From positions 29,445,501 to 29,509,500 of the forward strand of contig NC_079880.1 in assembly GCF_029227915.1 (NCBI RefSeq): a stretch of DNA of 64,000 nucleotides, written 5' to 3'. Source of the stretch: Hydractinia symbiolongicarpus. Its lineage: Eukaryota > Cnidaria > Hydrozoa > Anthoathecata > Hydractiniidae. The notes beneath the pieces were generated by a model. That model worked only from the letters and a program-made list of their open reading frames with translations. It did no database searches and was not told where the DNA came from. Below, in pieces: positions 1-10,939 of this stretch; the stretch's first letter is position 1, and each line of letters starts with the position of its first letter. Both the position numbers and the translations under genes were made by a program.

Positions 1-925
1 CCGAGACCGGGATTTACGGGAAATCGCGGGTTTTCGTTTGCCGGCGATTAAACTTCTTTTATTCAGCGTCCCATCAAAAATGAAAACATTTTTGAAAACT
101 ACAAGTCTCATGCGTTTTAATGGTGAAAAGATAATTTAAAAAATCGTTTTGGAAATGAGTTTACTCACAAGGTACTTTCTTTGTATACACTCGACTATAC
201 GGGCCAAGCCCGGGATTTACGGGAAATCGCGGGTTTTCGTTTGCCGGCGATTAAACCACTTTCATTAAGCGTCTCATCAAAAATGAAAACATTTCTGAAA
301 ACTACAAGTCTCATGCGTTTTAGTGGTGAAAAAAAAATTTAAAAAGTCGTTTAAGAAATGAGTTTACTCCCTGGGTACTTCCTTTGTATACTTTTGACTA
401 TATGGGCCGAGTCCGGGATTTACGGGAAATCGCGGGTTTTCGTTTGCCGGCGATTAAACTTCTTTTATTCAGCGTTCCATCAAAAATGAAAACATTTTTG
501 AAAACTACAAGTCTCATGCGTTTTAATGGTGAAAAGATAATTTAAAAAATCGTTTTGGAAATGAGTTTACTCACAAGGTACTTTCTTTGTATACATTCGA
601 CTATACGGGCCAAGCCTGGGATTTACGGGAAATCGCGGGTTTTCGTTTGCCGGCGATTAAACTTCTGTTATTCAGCGTCCCATCAAAAATGAAAACATTT
701 CTGAAAACTACAAGTCTCGTGCGTTTTAGTGGTGAAAAAAAAAATTTAAAAAGTCGTTTGGGAAATGAGTTTACTCCCTGGGTACTTTCTTTGTATACAC
801 TCGACTATATGGGCCGAGTCCGGGATTTTCGGGAAATCGCGGGTTTTCGTTTGCCGGCGATTAAACTTCTTTTATTCAGCGTCCCATCAAAAATGAAAAC
901 ATTTTTGAAAACTACAAGTCTCATG
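1..925 (+). repeat. Dimeric higher-order repeat (~406 bp)
   Basis: Two alternating monomer types repeat as a pair. One type has CACAAGGTACTTTC with TTTTAATGGTGAAAAGATAA; the other has a long A-run (GAAAAAAAAA) followed by AAAAAGTCGTTT. The unit starts at 1, 407 and 814. The second unit is one base longer because of the A-run. The third diverges after about 925, where ATAATATAAAAAATCG appears instead. Confidence 0.75.
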
Positions 926-1594
926 CGTTTTAGTGGTGAAAAAATAATATAAAAAATCGTTCGGGAAATGTATTTACTCCCGGGGTACTTTCTTTGTACA
1001 CATTTGACTATACGGGCCAAGCCCGGGATTTACGGGAAATGGCGGGTTTTCGTTTGCCGGCGATTAAACTTCTGTTATTCAGCGTCCCATCAAAAATGAA
1101 AACATTTTTAAAAACTAAAAGTCTCATGGGCTTTAGAGCTGAAATAATAATTTAAAAAATCGTTTTGGAAATGAGTTTACTCACAGGGTACTTTCTTTGT
1201 ATGCTTTTGACTATACGGGCCGAGTCCGGGATTTACGGGAAATCGCGGGTTTTCGTTTGCCGGCGATTAAACCGCTTTCATTAAGCGTCTCATGAAAATT
1301 GAAAACATTTCTGAAAACTACAAGTCTCATGCGTTTTAGTGGTGAAAAAATAATTTAAAAAATCGTTCGGGAAATGAGTTTACTCCCTGGGTACTTTCTT
1401 TGTATACTTTTGATTATACGGGCCGAGTCCGGGGTTTACGGGAAATGGCGGGTTTTCGTTTGCCGGCGATTAAACTTCTTTTATTCAGCGTCTCATCAAA
1501 AATAAAAACATTTTTGAAAACTACAAGTCTCATGCGTTTTAGTGGTGAAAAAATAATTTAAAAAATTGTTCGGGAAATGAGTTTACTCCCTGGG

Positions 1595-1765
1595 TACTTT
1601 CTTTGTATACTTTTGACTATACGTTTGCCGGCGATTAAACTTCTTTTATTCAGCGTCTCATCAAAAATAAAAAAACATTTTTGAAAACTACAAGTCTCAT
1701 GCGTTTTAGTGGTGAAAAGATATTTTAAAAAATCGTTCGGGAACTAAGTTTACACTCTGGGTACT
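1595..1765 (+). repeat. Truncated monomer with 38-bp internal deletion
   Basis: GACTATACG runs directly into TTTGCCGGCG at about 1,622-1,623. This skips monomer positions 202-203 and 1-36 (38 bp). The spacing between flanking GTACTTTC landmarks falls to 167 bp, which equals 203 minus 38 plus 2 bases gained in a nearby A-run. The joined ends share CG, so a short-microhomology deletion is possible. Confidence 0.85.
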
Positions 1766-3010
1766 TTCTTTGTATACTTTTGACTTTACAGGCAGAGTCC
1801 GGGATTTACAGGAAATCGCAGGTTTTCGTGTGCCGGCGTTTAAACTTCTTTTATTTAGCGTCTCATCAAAAATGAAAACAAGTTTGAAGACTACAAATCT
1901 CATGCGTTTTAGTGGTGAAAAAATAATTTAAAATTTCGTTCGGGAAATGAGTTTACTCCCTGGGTACTTTCTTTGTATACTTTTGACTATACGGGCCAAG
2001 CCCGGGTTTTACGGGAAATCGCAGGTTTTCGTTTGCCGGCGATTAAACTTCTTTTGTTCAGCGTCTCATCAAAAATGAAAACATTTTTGAAAACTACAAG
2101 TCTCATGCGTTTTAGTGGTGAAAAAAAAATTTAAAAAATCGTTCGGGAAATGAGTTTACTCACAGGGTGCTTTCTTTGTATACATTCGACTATACGGGCC
2201 GAGTCCGGGATTTACGGGAAGTCGCGGTTTTTCGTTTGCCGGCGATTAAACTTCTTTTATTCAGCGTCTCCTCAAAAATGAAAACATTTTTAAAAACTAA
2301 AAGTCTCATGGGCTTTAGAGGTGAAATAATAATTTAAAAAATCGTTCGGGTAATGAGTTTACACCCTGGGTACTTTCTTTGTATACTTTTGACTATACGG
2401 GCCAAGTCTGGGATTTACGGGAAATCGCAGGTTTTCGTTTGCCGGCGATTAAACTTCTTTTATTCAGCGTCTCATCAAAAATGAAAACATTTTTGAAAAC
2501 TACAAGTCTTATGCGTTTTAGTGGTGAAAAAATAATTTAAAAAATCGTTCTGGAAATGAGTTTACTCACAGGGTACTTTCTTTGTATACATTCGACTATA
2601 CGGGCCAAGCCCGGGATTTGCGGGAAATCGCGGGTTTTCGTTTGCCGGCGATTAAACTTCTTTTATTCAGCGTCCCATCAAAAATGAAAACATTTTTGAA
2701 AACTACAAGTCTCATGCGTTTTAGTGGTGAAAAAATAATATAAAAAATCGTTCGGGAAATGAGTTTACTCCCGGGGTACTTTCTTTGTATACTTTTGACT
2801 ATACGGGCCAAGCCCGGGATTTACGGGAAATCGCGGGTTTTCGTTTGCCGGCGATTAAACTTCTTTTATTCAGCGTCCCATCAAAAATGAAAACATTTTT
2901 AAAAACTACAAGTCTCATGGGCTTTAGTGGTGAAATAATAATTTAACAAATCGTTTGGGAAATGAGTTTACTCCCTGGGTACTTTCTTTGTATACTTTTG
3001 ACTATATGGG

Positions 3011-3213
3011 CCGAGTCCGGGATTTACGGGAAATCGCGGGTTTTCGTTTGCCGGCGATTAAACTTCTTTTATTCAGCGTCCCATCAAAAATGAAAACATT
3101 TTTGAAAACTACAAGTCTCATGCGTTTTAGTGGTGAAAAAATAATATAAAAAATCGTTCGGGAAATGAGTTTACTCCCGGGGTACTTTCTTTGTATACAT
3201 TTGACTATACGGG
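3011..3213 (+). repeat. Reference monomer of the 203-bp satellite
   Basis: This copy is close to the array consensus and is used here as a coordinate frame, with position 1 at the CCGAGTCC that follows GGG. Positions 1-45 are GC-rich (CCGGGATTTACGGG, CGCGGG, TTTGCCGGCG). Positions 46-100 are AT-rich and hold the inverted repeat. GTCTCAT (CCCAT in this copy at the first site) occurs near 68-74 and 105-111. An A/T tract follows at 125-143, then CGTTCGGGAAATGAG, TTTACTCCC and GTATAC at 183-188. The octamer CGGGAAAT appears twice, near 17-24 and 149-156. My consensus has 77 G+C in 203 bases. Because 203 is not a multiple of three, any reading frame shifts from one monomer to the next. Confidence 0.93.
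3084..3105. repeat. 9-bp perfect inverted repeat with AAAA loop, representative of the typical monomer
   Basis: Arms TCAAAAATG and CATTTTTGA are exact reverse complements around an AAAA loop, at monomer positions 74-95. The element recurs in most monomers of the canonical type, so there are well over a hundred potential small hairpins or cruciforms. Some variants weaken it: CATTTTTAA loses the outer pairs, CATTTCTG has one mismatch, and the CAAGTTTG subfamily destroys one arm. Short dyads have been proposed to mark centromeric satellites lacking CENP-B boxes; any such role here is inference. Confidence 0.85.
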
Positions 3214-3289
3214 CCAAGCCCGGGATTTACGGGAAATGGCGGGTTTTCGTTTGCCGGCGATTAAACTTCTGTTATTCAGCGTCCCATCA

Positions 3290-5165
3290 AAAATGAAAAC
3301 ATTTTTGAAAACTACAAGTCTCATGCGTTTTAGTGGTGAAAAAATAATATAAAAAATCGTTCGGGAAATGAGTTTACTCCCGGGGTACTTTCTTTGTATA
3401 CATTTGACTATACGGGCCAAGCCCGGGATTTACGGGAAATGGCGGGTTTTCGTTTGCCGGCGATTAAACTTCTGTTATTTAGTGTCTCATCAAAAATGAA
3501 AACATTTTTGAAAACTCCAAGTCTCATGCGTTTTAGTGGTGAAAAGATAAGTTGAAAAATCGTTTTGGAAATGAGTTTACTCACAGGGTACTTTCTTTGT
3601 ATACATTCGACTATACAGGCCAAGCCCGGGATTTACGGCAAATCGCAGGTTTTTGTTTGCCGGCGATTAAACTTCTTTTATTCAGCGTCTCATCAAAAAT
3701 GAAAACAAGTTTGAAGACTACAAGTCTCATGCGTTTTAGTGGTGAAAAAATAATTTAAAATATCGTTTGGGAAATGAGTTTACTCCCTGGGTACTTTCTT
3801 TGTATACTTTTGACTATACGGGCCAAGCCCGGGATTTACGGGAAATCGCGGGTTTTCGTTTTCCGGTGATTAAACTTCTTTTGCTCAGCGTCTCTTCAAA
3901 ATTGAAAACATTTGTGAAAACTACAAGTCCCATGCGTTTTAGTGGTGAAAAGATAATTTAAAAAATCGTTTTGGAAATGAGTTTACTCACAGGGTACTTT
4001 CTTTGTATACATTCGACTACACGGGCCAAGCCCGGGATTTAGGGGAAATCGCTGGTTTTCGTTTGCCGGCGATTAAACCTCTTTCATTGAGCGTCTCATC
4101 AAAAATTAAAACATTTTTGAAAACTACAAGTCTCATGCGTTTTAGTGGTGAAAAAATAATTTAAAAAATCGTTCGGAAAATGAGTTTACTCCCCTGGTAC
4201 TTTCTTTGTATACTTTTGACTATACGGGCCGAGTCCGGGATTTACGGGAAATCGCGGGTTTTCGTTTGCCGGCGATTAAACTTCTTTTATTCAGCGTCCC
4301 ATCAAAAATGAAAATATTTTTGGAAACTACAAGTCTCATGCGTTTTAATGGTGAAAAGATAATTTAAAAAATCGTTTTGGAAATGAGTTTACTCACAAGG
4401 TACTTTCTTTGTATACATTCGACTATACGGGCCAAGCCCGGGATTTACGGGAAATCGCGGGTTTTCGTTTGCCGGCGATTAAACTTCTTTTATTCAGCGT
4501 CCCATCAAAAATGAAAACATTTTTGAAAACTACAAGTCTCATGCGTTTTAGTGGTGAAAATATAATATAAAAAATCGTTCGGGAAATGAGTTTACTCCCG
4601 GGGTACTTTCTTTGTATACATTTAACTATACGGGCCAAGCCCGGGATTTACGGGAAATGGCGGGTTTTCGTTTGCCGGCGATTAAACTTCTGTTATTTAG
4701 TGTCTCATCAAAAATGAAAACATTTTTGAAAACTCCAAGTCTCATGCGTTTTAGTGGTGAAAAGATAAGTTAAAAAATCGTTTTGGAAATGAGTTTACTC
4801 ACAGGGTACTTTCTTTGTATACATTCGATTATACAGGCCAAGCCCGGGATTTACAGCAAATCGCAGGTTTTTGTTTGCCGGCGATTAAACTTCTTTTATT
4901 CAGCGTCTCATCAAAAATGAAAACAAGTTTGAAGACTACAAGTCTCATGCGTTTTAGTGGTGAAAAAATAATTTAAAAAATCGTTCGGGAAATGAGTTTA
5001 CTCCCTGGGTACTTTCTTTGTGTACTTTTGACTATACGGGCCAAGCCCGGGATTTACGGGAAATCGCGGGTTTTCGTTTTCCGGTGATTAAACTTCTTTT
5101 GCTCAGCGTCTCTTCAAAATTGAAAACATTTGTGAAAACTACAAGTCTCATGCGTTTTAGTGGTG
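3290..5165 (+). repeat. 6-mer higher-order repeat (~1,218 bp), partial second copy
   Basis: Rare variants recur 1,217-1,218 bp apart. Examples are CTGTTATTTAGTGTC at 3,471 and 4,689, GGCAAATCGCAGG-type sequence near 3,638 (AGCAAATCGCAGG near 4,855), and TTTTCCGGTGATTAAAC with CTCTTCAAAATTG near 3,850 and 5,068. The second copy stops matching near 5,165, where an A-run follows instead of GATAATTTAAAA. Confidence 0.72.
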
Positions 5166-7385
5166 AAAAAAAAATTTAAAAAATCGTTCGGGAAATGAGT
5201 TTACTTCCTGGGTACTTTCTTTGTGTACATTCGACTACACGGCCAAGCCCGGCATTTACGGGAAATGGCGGGTTTTCGTTTGCCGGCGATTAAACTTCTT
5301 TTATTCAGTGTCTCATCAAAAATGAAAACATTTTTGAAAACTACAAGTCTCATGCGTTTTAGTGGTGAAAGGATAATTTAAAAAATCGTTTTGGAAATGA
5401 GTTTACTCACAGGGTACTTTCTTTGTATACATTCGACTACACGGGCCAAGCCCGGGATTTAGGGGAAATCGCTGGTTTTCGTTTGCCGGCGATTAAACCT
5501 CTTTCATTAAGCGTCTCATCAAAAATTAAAACATTTTTGAAAACTACAAGTCTCATGCGTTTTAGTGGTGAAAAAATAATTTAAAAAATCGTTCGGAAAA
5601 TGAGTTTACTCCCTGGGTACTTTCTTTGTATACTTTTGACTATACGGGCCGAGTCCGGGATTTACCGGAAATGGCGGGTTTTCGTTTGCCGGCGATTAAA
5701 CTTCTTTTATTTAGCGTCCCATCAAAAATGAAAACATTTTTGAAAACTACAAGTCTCATGCGTTTTAATGGTGAAAAGATAATTTAAAAAATCGTTTTGG
5801 AAATGAGTTTACTCACAAGGTACTTTCTTTGTATACATTCGACTATACGGGCCAAGCCCGGGATTTACGGGAAATCGCGGGTTTTCGTTTGCCGGCGATT
5901 AAACTTCTTTTATTCAGCGTCCCATCAAAAATGAAAACATTTTTGAGAACTACAAGTCTCATGCGTTTTAGTGGTGAAAAAATAATATAAAAAATTGTTC
6001 GGGAAATGAGTTTACTCCCGGGGTACTTTCTTTGTATACTTTTGACTATACGGGCCAAGCCCGGGATTTACGGGAAATCGCGGGTTTTCGTTTTCCGGTG
6101 ATTAAACTTCTTTTGCTCAGCGTCTCATCAAAATTGAAAACATTTTTGAAAACTACAAGTCTCATGCGTTTTAGTGGTGAAAAAAAAATTTAAAAAATCG
6201 TTCGGGAAATGAGTTTACTCCCTGGGTACTTTCTTTGTGTACATTCGACTACACGGGCCAAGCCCGGGATTTACGGGAAATGGCGGGTTTTCGTTTGCCG
6301 GCGATTAAACTTCTTTTATTCAGTGTCTCATCAAAAATGAAAACATTTTTGAAAACTACAAGTCTCATGCGTTTTAGTGGTGAAAAGATAATTTAAAAAA
6401 TCGTTTTGGAAATGAGTTTACTCACAGGGTACTTTCTTTGTATACATTCGACTACACGGGCCAAGCCCGGGATTTAGGGGAAATCGCTGGTTTTCGTTTG
6501 CCGGCGATTAAACCTCTTTCATTAAGCGTCTCATCAAAAATTAAAACATTTTTGAAAACTACAAGTCTCATGCGTTTTAATGGTGAAAAGATAATTTAAA
6601 AAATCGTTTTGGAAATGAGTTTACTCACAAGGTACTTTCTTTGTATACATTCGACTATACGGGCCAAGCGCGGGATTTACGGGAAATCGCGGGTTTTCGT
6701 TTGCCGGCGATTAAACTTCTTTTATTCAGCGTCCCATCAAAAATGAAAACATTTTTGAGAACTACAAGTCTCATGCGTTTTAGTGGTGAAAAAATAATAT
6801 AAAAAATTGTTCGGGAAATGAGTTTACTCCCGGGGTACTTTCTTTGTATACTTTTGACTATACGGGCCAAGCCCGGGATTTACGGGAAATCGCGGGTTTT
6901 CGTTTTCCGGTGATTAAACTTCTTTTGCTCAGCGTCTCATCAAAATTGAAAACATTTTTGAAAACTACAAGTCTCATGCGTTTTAGTGGTGAAAAAAAAA
7001 TTTAAAAAATCGTTCGGGAAATGAGTTTACTCCCTGGGTACTTTCTTTGTGTACATTCGACTACACGGGCCAAGCCCGGGATTTACGGGAAATGGCGGGT
7101 TTTCGTTTGCCGGCGATTAAACTTCTTTTATTCAGTGTCTCATCAAAAATGAAAACATTTTTGAAAACTACAAGTCTCATGCGTTTTAGTGGTGAAAAGA
7201 TAATTTAAAAAATCGTTTTGGAAATGAGTTTACTCACAGGGTACTTTCTTTGTATACATTCGACTACACGGGCCAAGCCCGGGATTTAGGGGAAATCGCT
7301 GGTTTTCGTTTGCCGGCGATTAAACCTCTTTCATTAAGCGTCTCATCAAAAATTAAAACATTTTTGAAAACTACAAGTCTCATGC
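4886..7385 (+). repeat. Segmental duplication, copy 1 (offset 3,450 bp)
   Basis: This ~2.5-kb stretch is nearly identical to the sequence 3,450 bp (17 monomers) downstream. Diagnostic variants include ACACGGCCAAGCCCGGC (one G missing) at about 5,237 and 8,687, and TTTACCGGAAATGGC near 5,662 and 9,112. The match begins near 4,886 and ends near 7,385, where TTTTAATGGTG here faces TTTTAGTGGTG at 10,835. Confidence 0.78.
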
Positions 7386-7940
7386 GTTTTAATGGTGAAA
7401 AGATAATTTAAAAAATCGTTTTGGAAATGAGTTTACTCACAAGGTACTTTCTTTGTATACATTCGACTATACGGGCCAAGCGCGGGATTTACGGGAAATC
7501 GCGGGTTTTCGTTTGCCGGCGATTAAACTTCTTTTATTCAGCGTCCCATCAAAAATGAAAACATTTTTGAGAACTACAAGTCTCATGCGTTTTAGTGGTG
7601 AAAAAATAATATAAAAAATTGTTCGGGAAATGAGTTTACTCCCGGGGTACTTTCTTTGTATACTTTTGACTATACGGGCCAAGCCCGGGATTTACGGGAA
7701 ATCGCGGGTTTTCGTTTTCCGGTGATTAAACTTCTTTTGCTCAGCGTCTCATCAAAATTGAAAACATTTTTGAAAACTACAAGTCTCATGCGTTTTAGTG
7801 GTGAAAAAAAAATTTAAAAAATCGTTCGGGAAATGAGTTTACTCCCTGGGTACTTTCTTTGTGTACATTCGACTACACGGGCCAAGCCCGGGATTTACGG
7901 GAAATGGCGGGTTTTCGTTTGCCGGCGATTAAACTTCTTT
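5735..7940 (+). repeat. 4-mer higher-order repeat (812 bp), about 2.7 copies
   Basis: Variants recur every 812 bp. CGTCTCATCAAAATTG is at 6,121, 6,933 and 7,745. GTGTACATTCGACTACAC is present in all three copies. CATTTTTGAGAAC, with its A to G change, is also present in all three. Units run roughly 5,735-6,546, 6,547-7,358 and 7,359-7,940. The later units carry AAGCGCGGG where the first carries AAGCCCGGG. Confidence 0.8.
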
Positions 7941-8335
7941 TATTTAGCGTCCCATCAAAAATGAAAACATTTTTGAAAACTACAAGTCTCATGCGTTTTA
8001 ATGGTGAAAAGATAATTTAAAAAATCGTTTTGGAAATGAGTTTACTCACAAGGTACTTTCTTTGTATACATTCGACTATACGGGCCAAGCCCGGGATTTA
8101 CGGGAAATCGCGGGTTTTCGTTTGCCGGCGATTAAACTTCTTTTATTGAGCGTCCCATCAAAAATGAAAACATTTTTGAGAACTACAAGTCTCATGCGTT
8201 TTAGTGGTGAAAAAATAATATAAAAAATTGTTCGGGAAATGAGTTTACTCCCGGGGTACTTTCTTTGTATACTTTTGACTATACGGGCCAAGCCCGGGAT
8301 TTACGGGAAATCGCGGGTTTTCGTTTTCCGGTGAT

Positions 8336-10835
8336 TAAACTTCTTTTATTCAGCGTCTCATCAAAAATGAAAACAAGTTTGAAGACTACAAGTCTCATGC
8401 GTTTTAGTGGTGAAAAAATAATTTAAAAAATCGTTCGGGAAATGAGTTTACTCCCTGGGTACTTTCTTTGTGTACTTTTGACTATACGGGCCAAGCCCGG
8501 GATTTACGGGAAATCGCGGGTTTTCGTTTTCCGGTGATTAAACTTCTTTTGCTCAGCGTCTCTTCAAAATTGAAAACATTTGTGAAAACTACAAGTCTCA
8601 TGCGTTTTAGTGGTGAAAAAAAAATTTAAAAAATCGTTCGGGAAATGAGTTTACTTCCTGGGTACTTTCTTTGTGTACATTCGACTACACGGCCAAGCCC
8701 GGCATTTACGGGAAATGGCGGGTTTTCGTTTGCCGGCGATTAAACTTCTTTTATTCAGTGTCTCATCAAAAATGAAAACATTTTTGAAAACTACAAGTCT
8801 CATGCGTTTTAGTGGTGAAAGGATAATTTAAAAAATCGTTTTGGAAATGAGTTTACTCACAGGGTACTTTCTTTGTATACATTCGACTACACGGGCCAAG
8901 CCCGGGATTTAGGGGAAATCGCTGGTTTTCGTTTGCCGGCGATTAAACCTCTTTCATTAAGCGTCTCATCAAAAATTAAAACATTTTTGAAAACTACAAG
9001 TCTCATGCGTTTTAGTGGTGAAAAAATAATTTAAAAAATCGTTCGGAAAATGAGTTTACTCCCTGGGTACTTTCTTTGTATACTTTTGACTATACGGGCC
9101 GAGTCCGGGATTTACCGGAAATGGCGGGTTTTCGTTTGCCGGCGATTAAACTTCTTTTATTTAGCGTCCCATCAAAAATGAAAACATTTTTGAAAACTAC
9201 AAGTCTCATGCGTTTTAATGGTGAAAAGATAATTTAAAAAATCGTTTTGGAAATGAGTTTACTCACAAGGTACTTTCTTTGTATACATTCGACTATACGG
9301 GCCAAGCCCGGGATTTACGGGAAATCGCGGGTTTTCGTTTGCCGGCGATTAAACTTCTTTTATTCAGCGTCCCATCAAAAATGAAAACATTTTTGAGAAC
9401 TACAAGTCTCATGCGTTTTAGTGGTGAAAAAATAATATAAAAAATTGTTCGGGAAATGAGTTTACTCCCGGGGTACTTTCTTTGTATACTTTTGACTATA
9501 CGGGCCAAGCCCGGGATTTACGGGAAATCGCGGGTTTTCGTTTTCCGGTGATTAAACTTCTTTTGCTCAGCGTCTCATCAAAATTGAAAACATTTTTGAA
9601 AACTACAAGTCTCATGCGTTTTAGTGGTGAAAAAAAAATTTAAAAAATCGTTCGGGAAATGAGTTTACTCCCTGGGTACTTTCTTTGTGTACATTCGACT
9701 ACACGGGCCAAGCCCGGGATTTACGGGAAATGGCGGGTTTTCGTTTGCCGGCGATTAAACTTCTTTTATTCAGTGTCTCATCAAAAATGAAAACATTTTT
9801 GAAAACTACAAGTCTCATGCGTTTTAGTGGTGAAAAGATAATTTAAAAAATCGTTTTGGAAATGAGTTTACTCACAGGGTACTTTCTTTGTATACATTCG
9901 ACTACACGGGCCAAGCCCGGGATTTAGGGGAAATCGCTGGTTTTCGTTTGCCGGCGATTAAACCTCTTTCATTAAGCGTCTCATCAAAAATTAAAACATT
10001 TTTGAAAACTACAAGTCTCATGCGTTTTAATGGTGAAAAGATAATTTAAAAAATCGTTTTGGAAATGAGTTTACTCACAAGGTACTTTCTTTGTATACAT
10101 TCGACTATACGGGCCAAGCGCGGGATTTACGGGAAATCGCGGGTTTTCGTTTGCCGGCGATTAAACTTCTTTTATTCAGCGTCCCATCAAAAATGAAAAC
10201 ATTTTTGAGAACTACAAGTCTCATGCGTTTTAGTGGTGAAAAAATAATATAAAAAATTGTTCGGGAAATGAGTTTACTCCCGGGGTACTTTCTTTGTATA
10301 CTTTTGACTATACGGGCCAAGCCCGGGATTTACGGGAAATCGCGGGTTTTCGTTTTCCGGTGATTAAACTTCTTTTGCTCAGCGTCTCATCAAAATTGAA
10401 AACATTTTTGAAAACTACAAGTCTCATGCGTTTTAGTGGTGAAAAAAAAATTTAAAAAATCGTTCGGGAAATGAGTTTACTCCCTGGGTACTTTCTTTGT
10501 GTACATTCGACTACACGGGCCAAGCCCGGGATTTACGGGAAATGGCGGGTTTTCGTTTGCCGGCGATTAAACTTCTTTTATTCAGTGTCTCATCAAAAAT
10601 GAAAACATTTTTGAAAACTACAAGTCTCATGCGTTTTAGTGGTGAAAAGATAATTTAAAAAATCGTTTTGGAAATGAGTTTACTCACAGGGTACTTTCTT
10701 TGTATACATTCGACTACACGGGCCAAGCCCGGGATTTAGGGGAAATCGCTGGTTTTCATTTGCCGGCGATTAAACCTCTTTCATTAAGCGTCTCATCAAA
10801 AATTAAAACATTTTTGAAAACTACAAGTCTCATGC
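8336..10835 (+). repeat. Segmental duplication, copy 2 (offset 3,450 bp), with 812-bp 4-mers at 9,185-10,810
   Basis: This is the second copy of the segment at 4,886-7,385. It carries the same single-base variants in the same order, including the one-base loss at 8,687 and two 812-bp 4-mer units. The AAGCCCGGG/AAGCGCGGG alternation is preserved. The 4-mers therefore already existed when the larger block was duplicated. Confidence 0.78.
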
Positions 10836-10939
10836 GTTTTAGTGGTGAAAAAATAATTTAAAAAATCGTTCGGAAAATGAGATTACTCCCTGGGTACTTT
10901 CTTTGTATACTTTTGACTATACGGGACGAGTCCGGGATT

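Noticed and set aside
3011-3213. CENP-B box in the monomer
   Set aside because: The closest candidates (TTTACGGGAAATCGCGGG and TTCGGGAAATGAG) miss several of the nine core bases, so I do not call a box.
5000-10520. Possible covarying stem GTATA...TATAC changing to GTGTA...TACAC
   Set aside because: Both-arm changes occur (for example near 6,237), but all four arm combinations are present, including GTATA with TACAC and GTGTA with TATAC. Compensation is therefore not supported; array homogenisation explains it.
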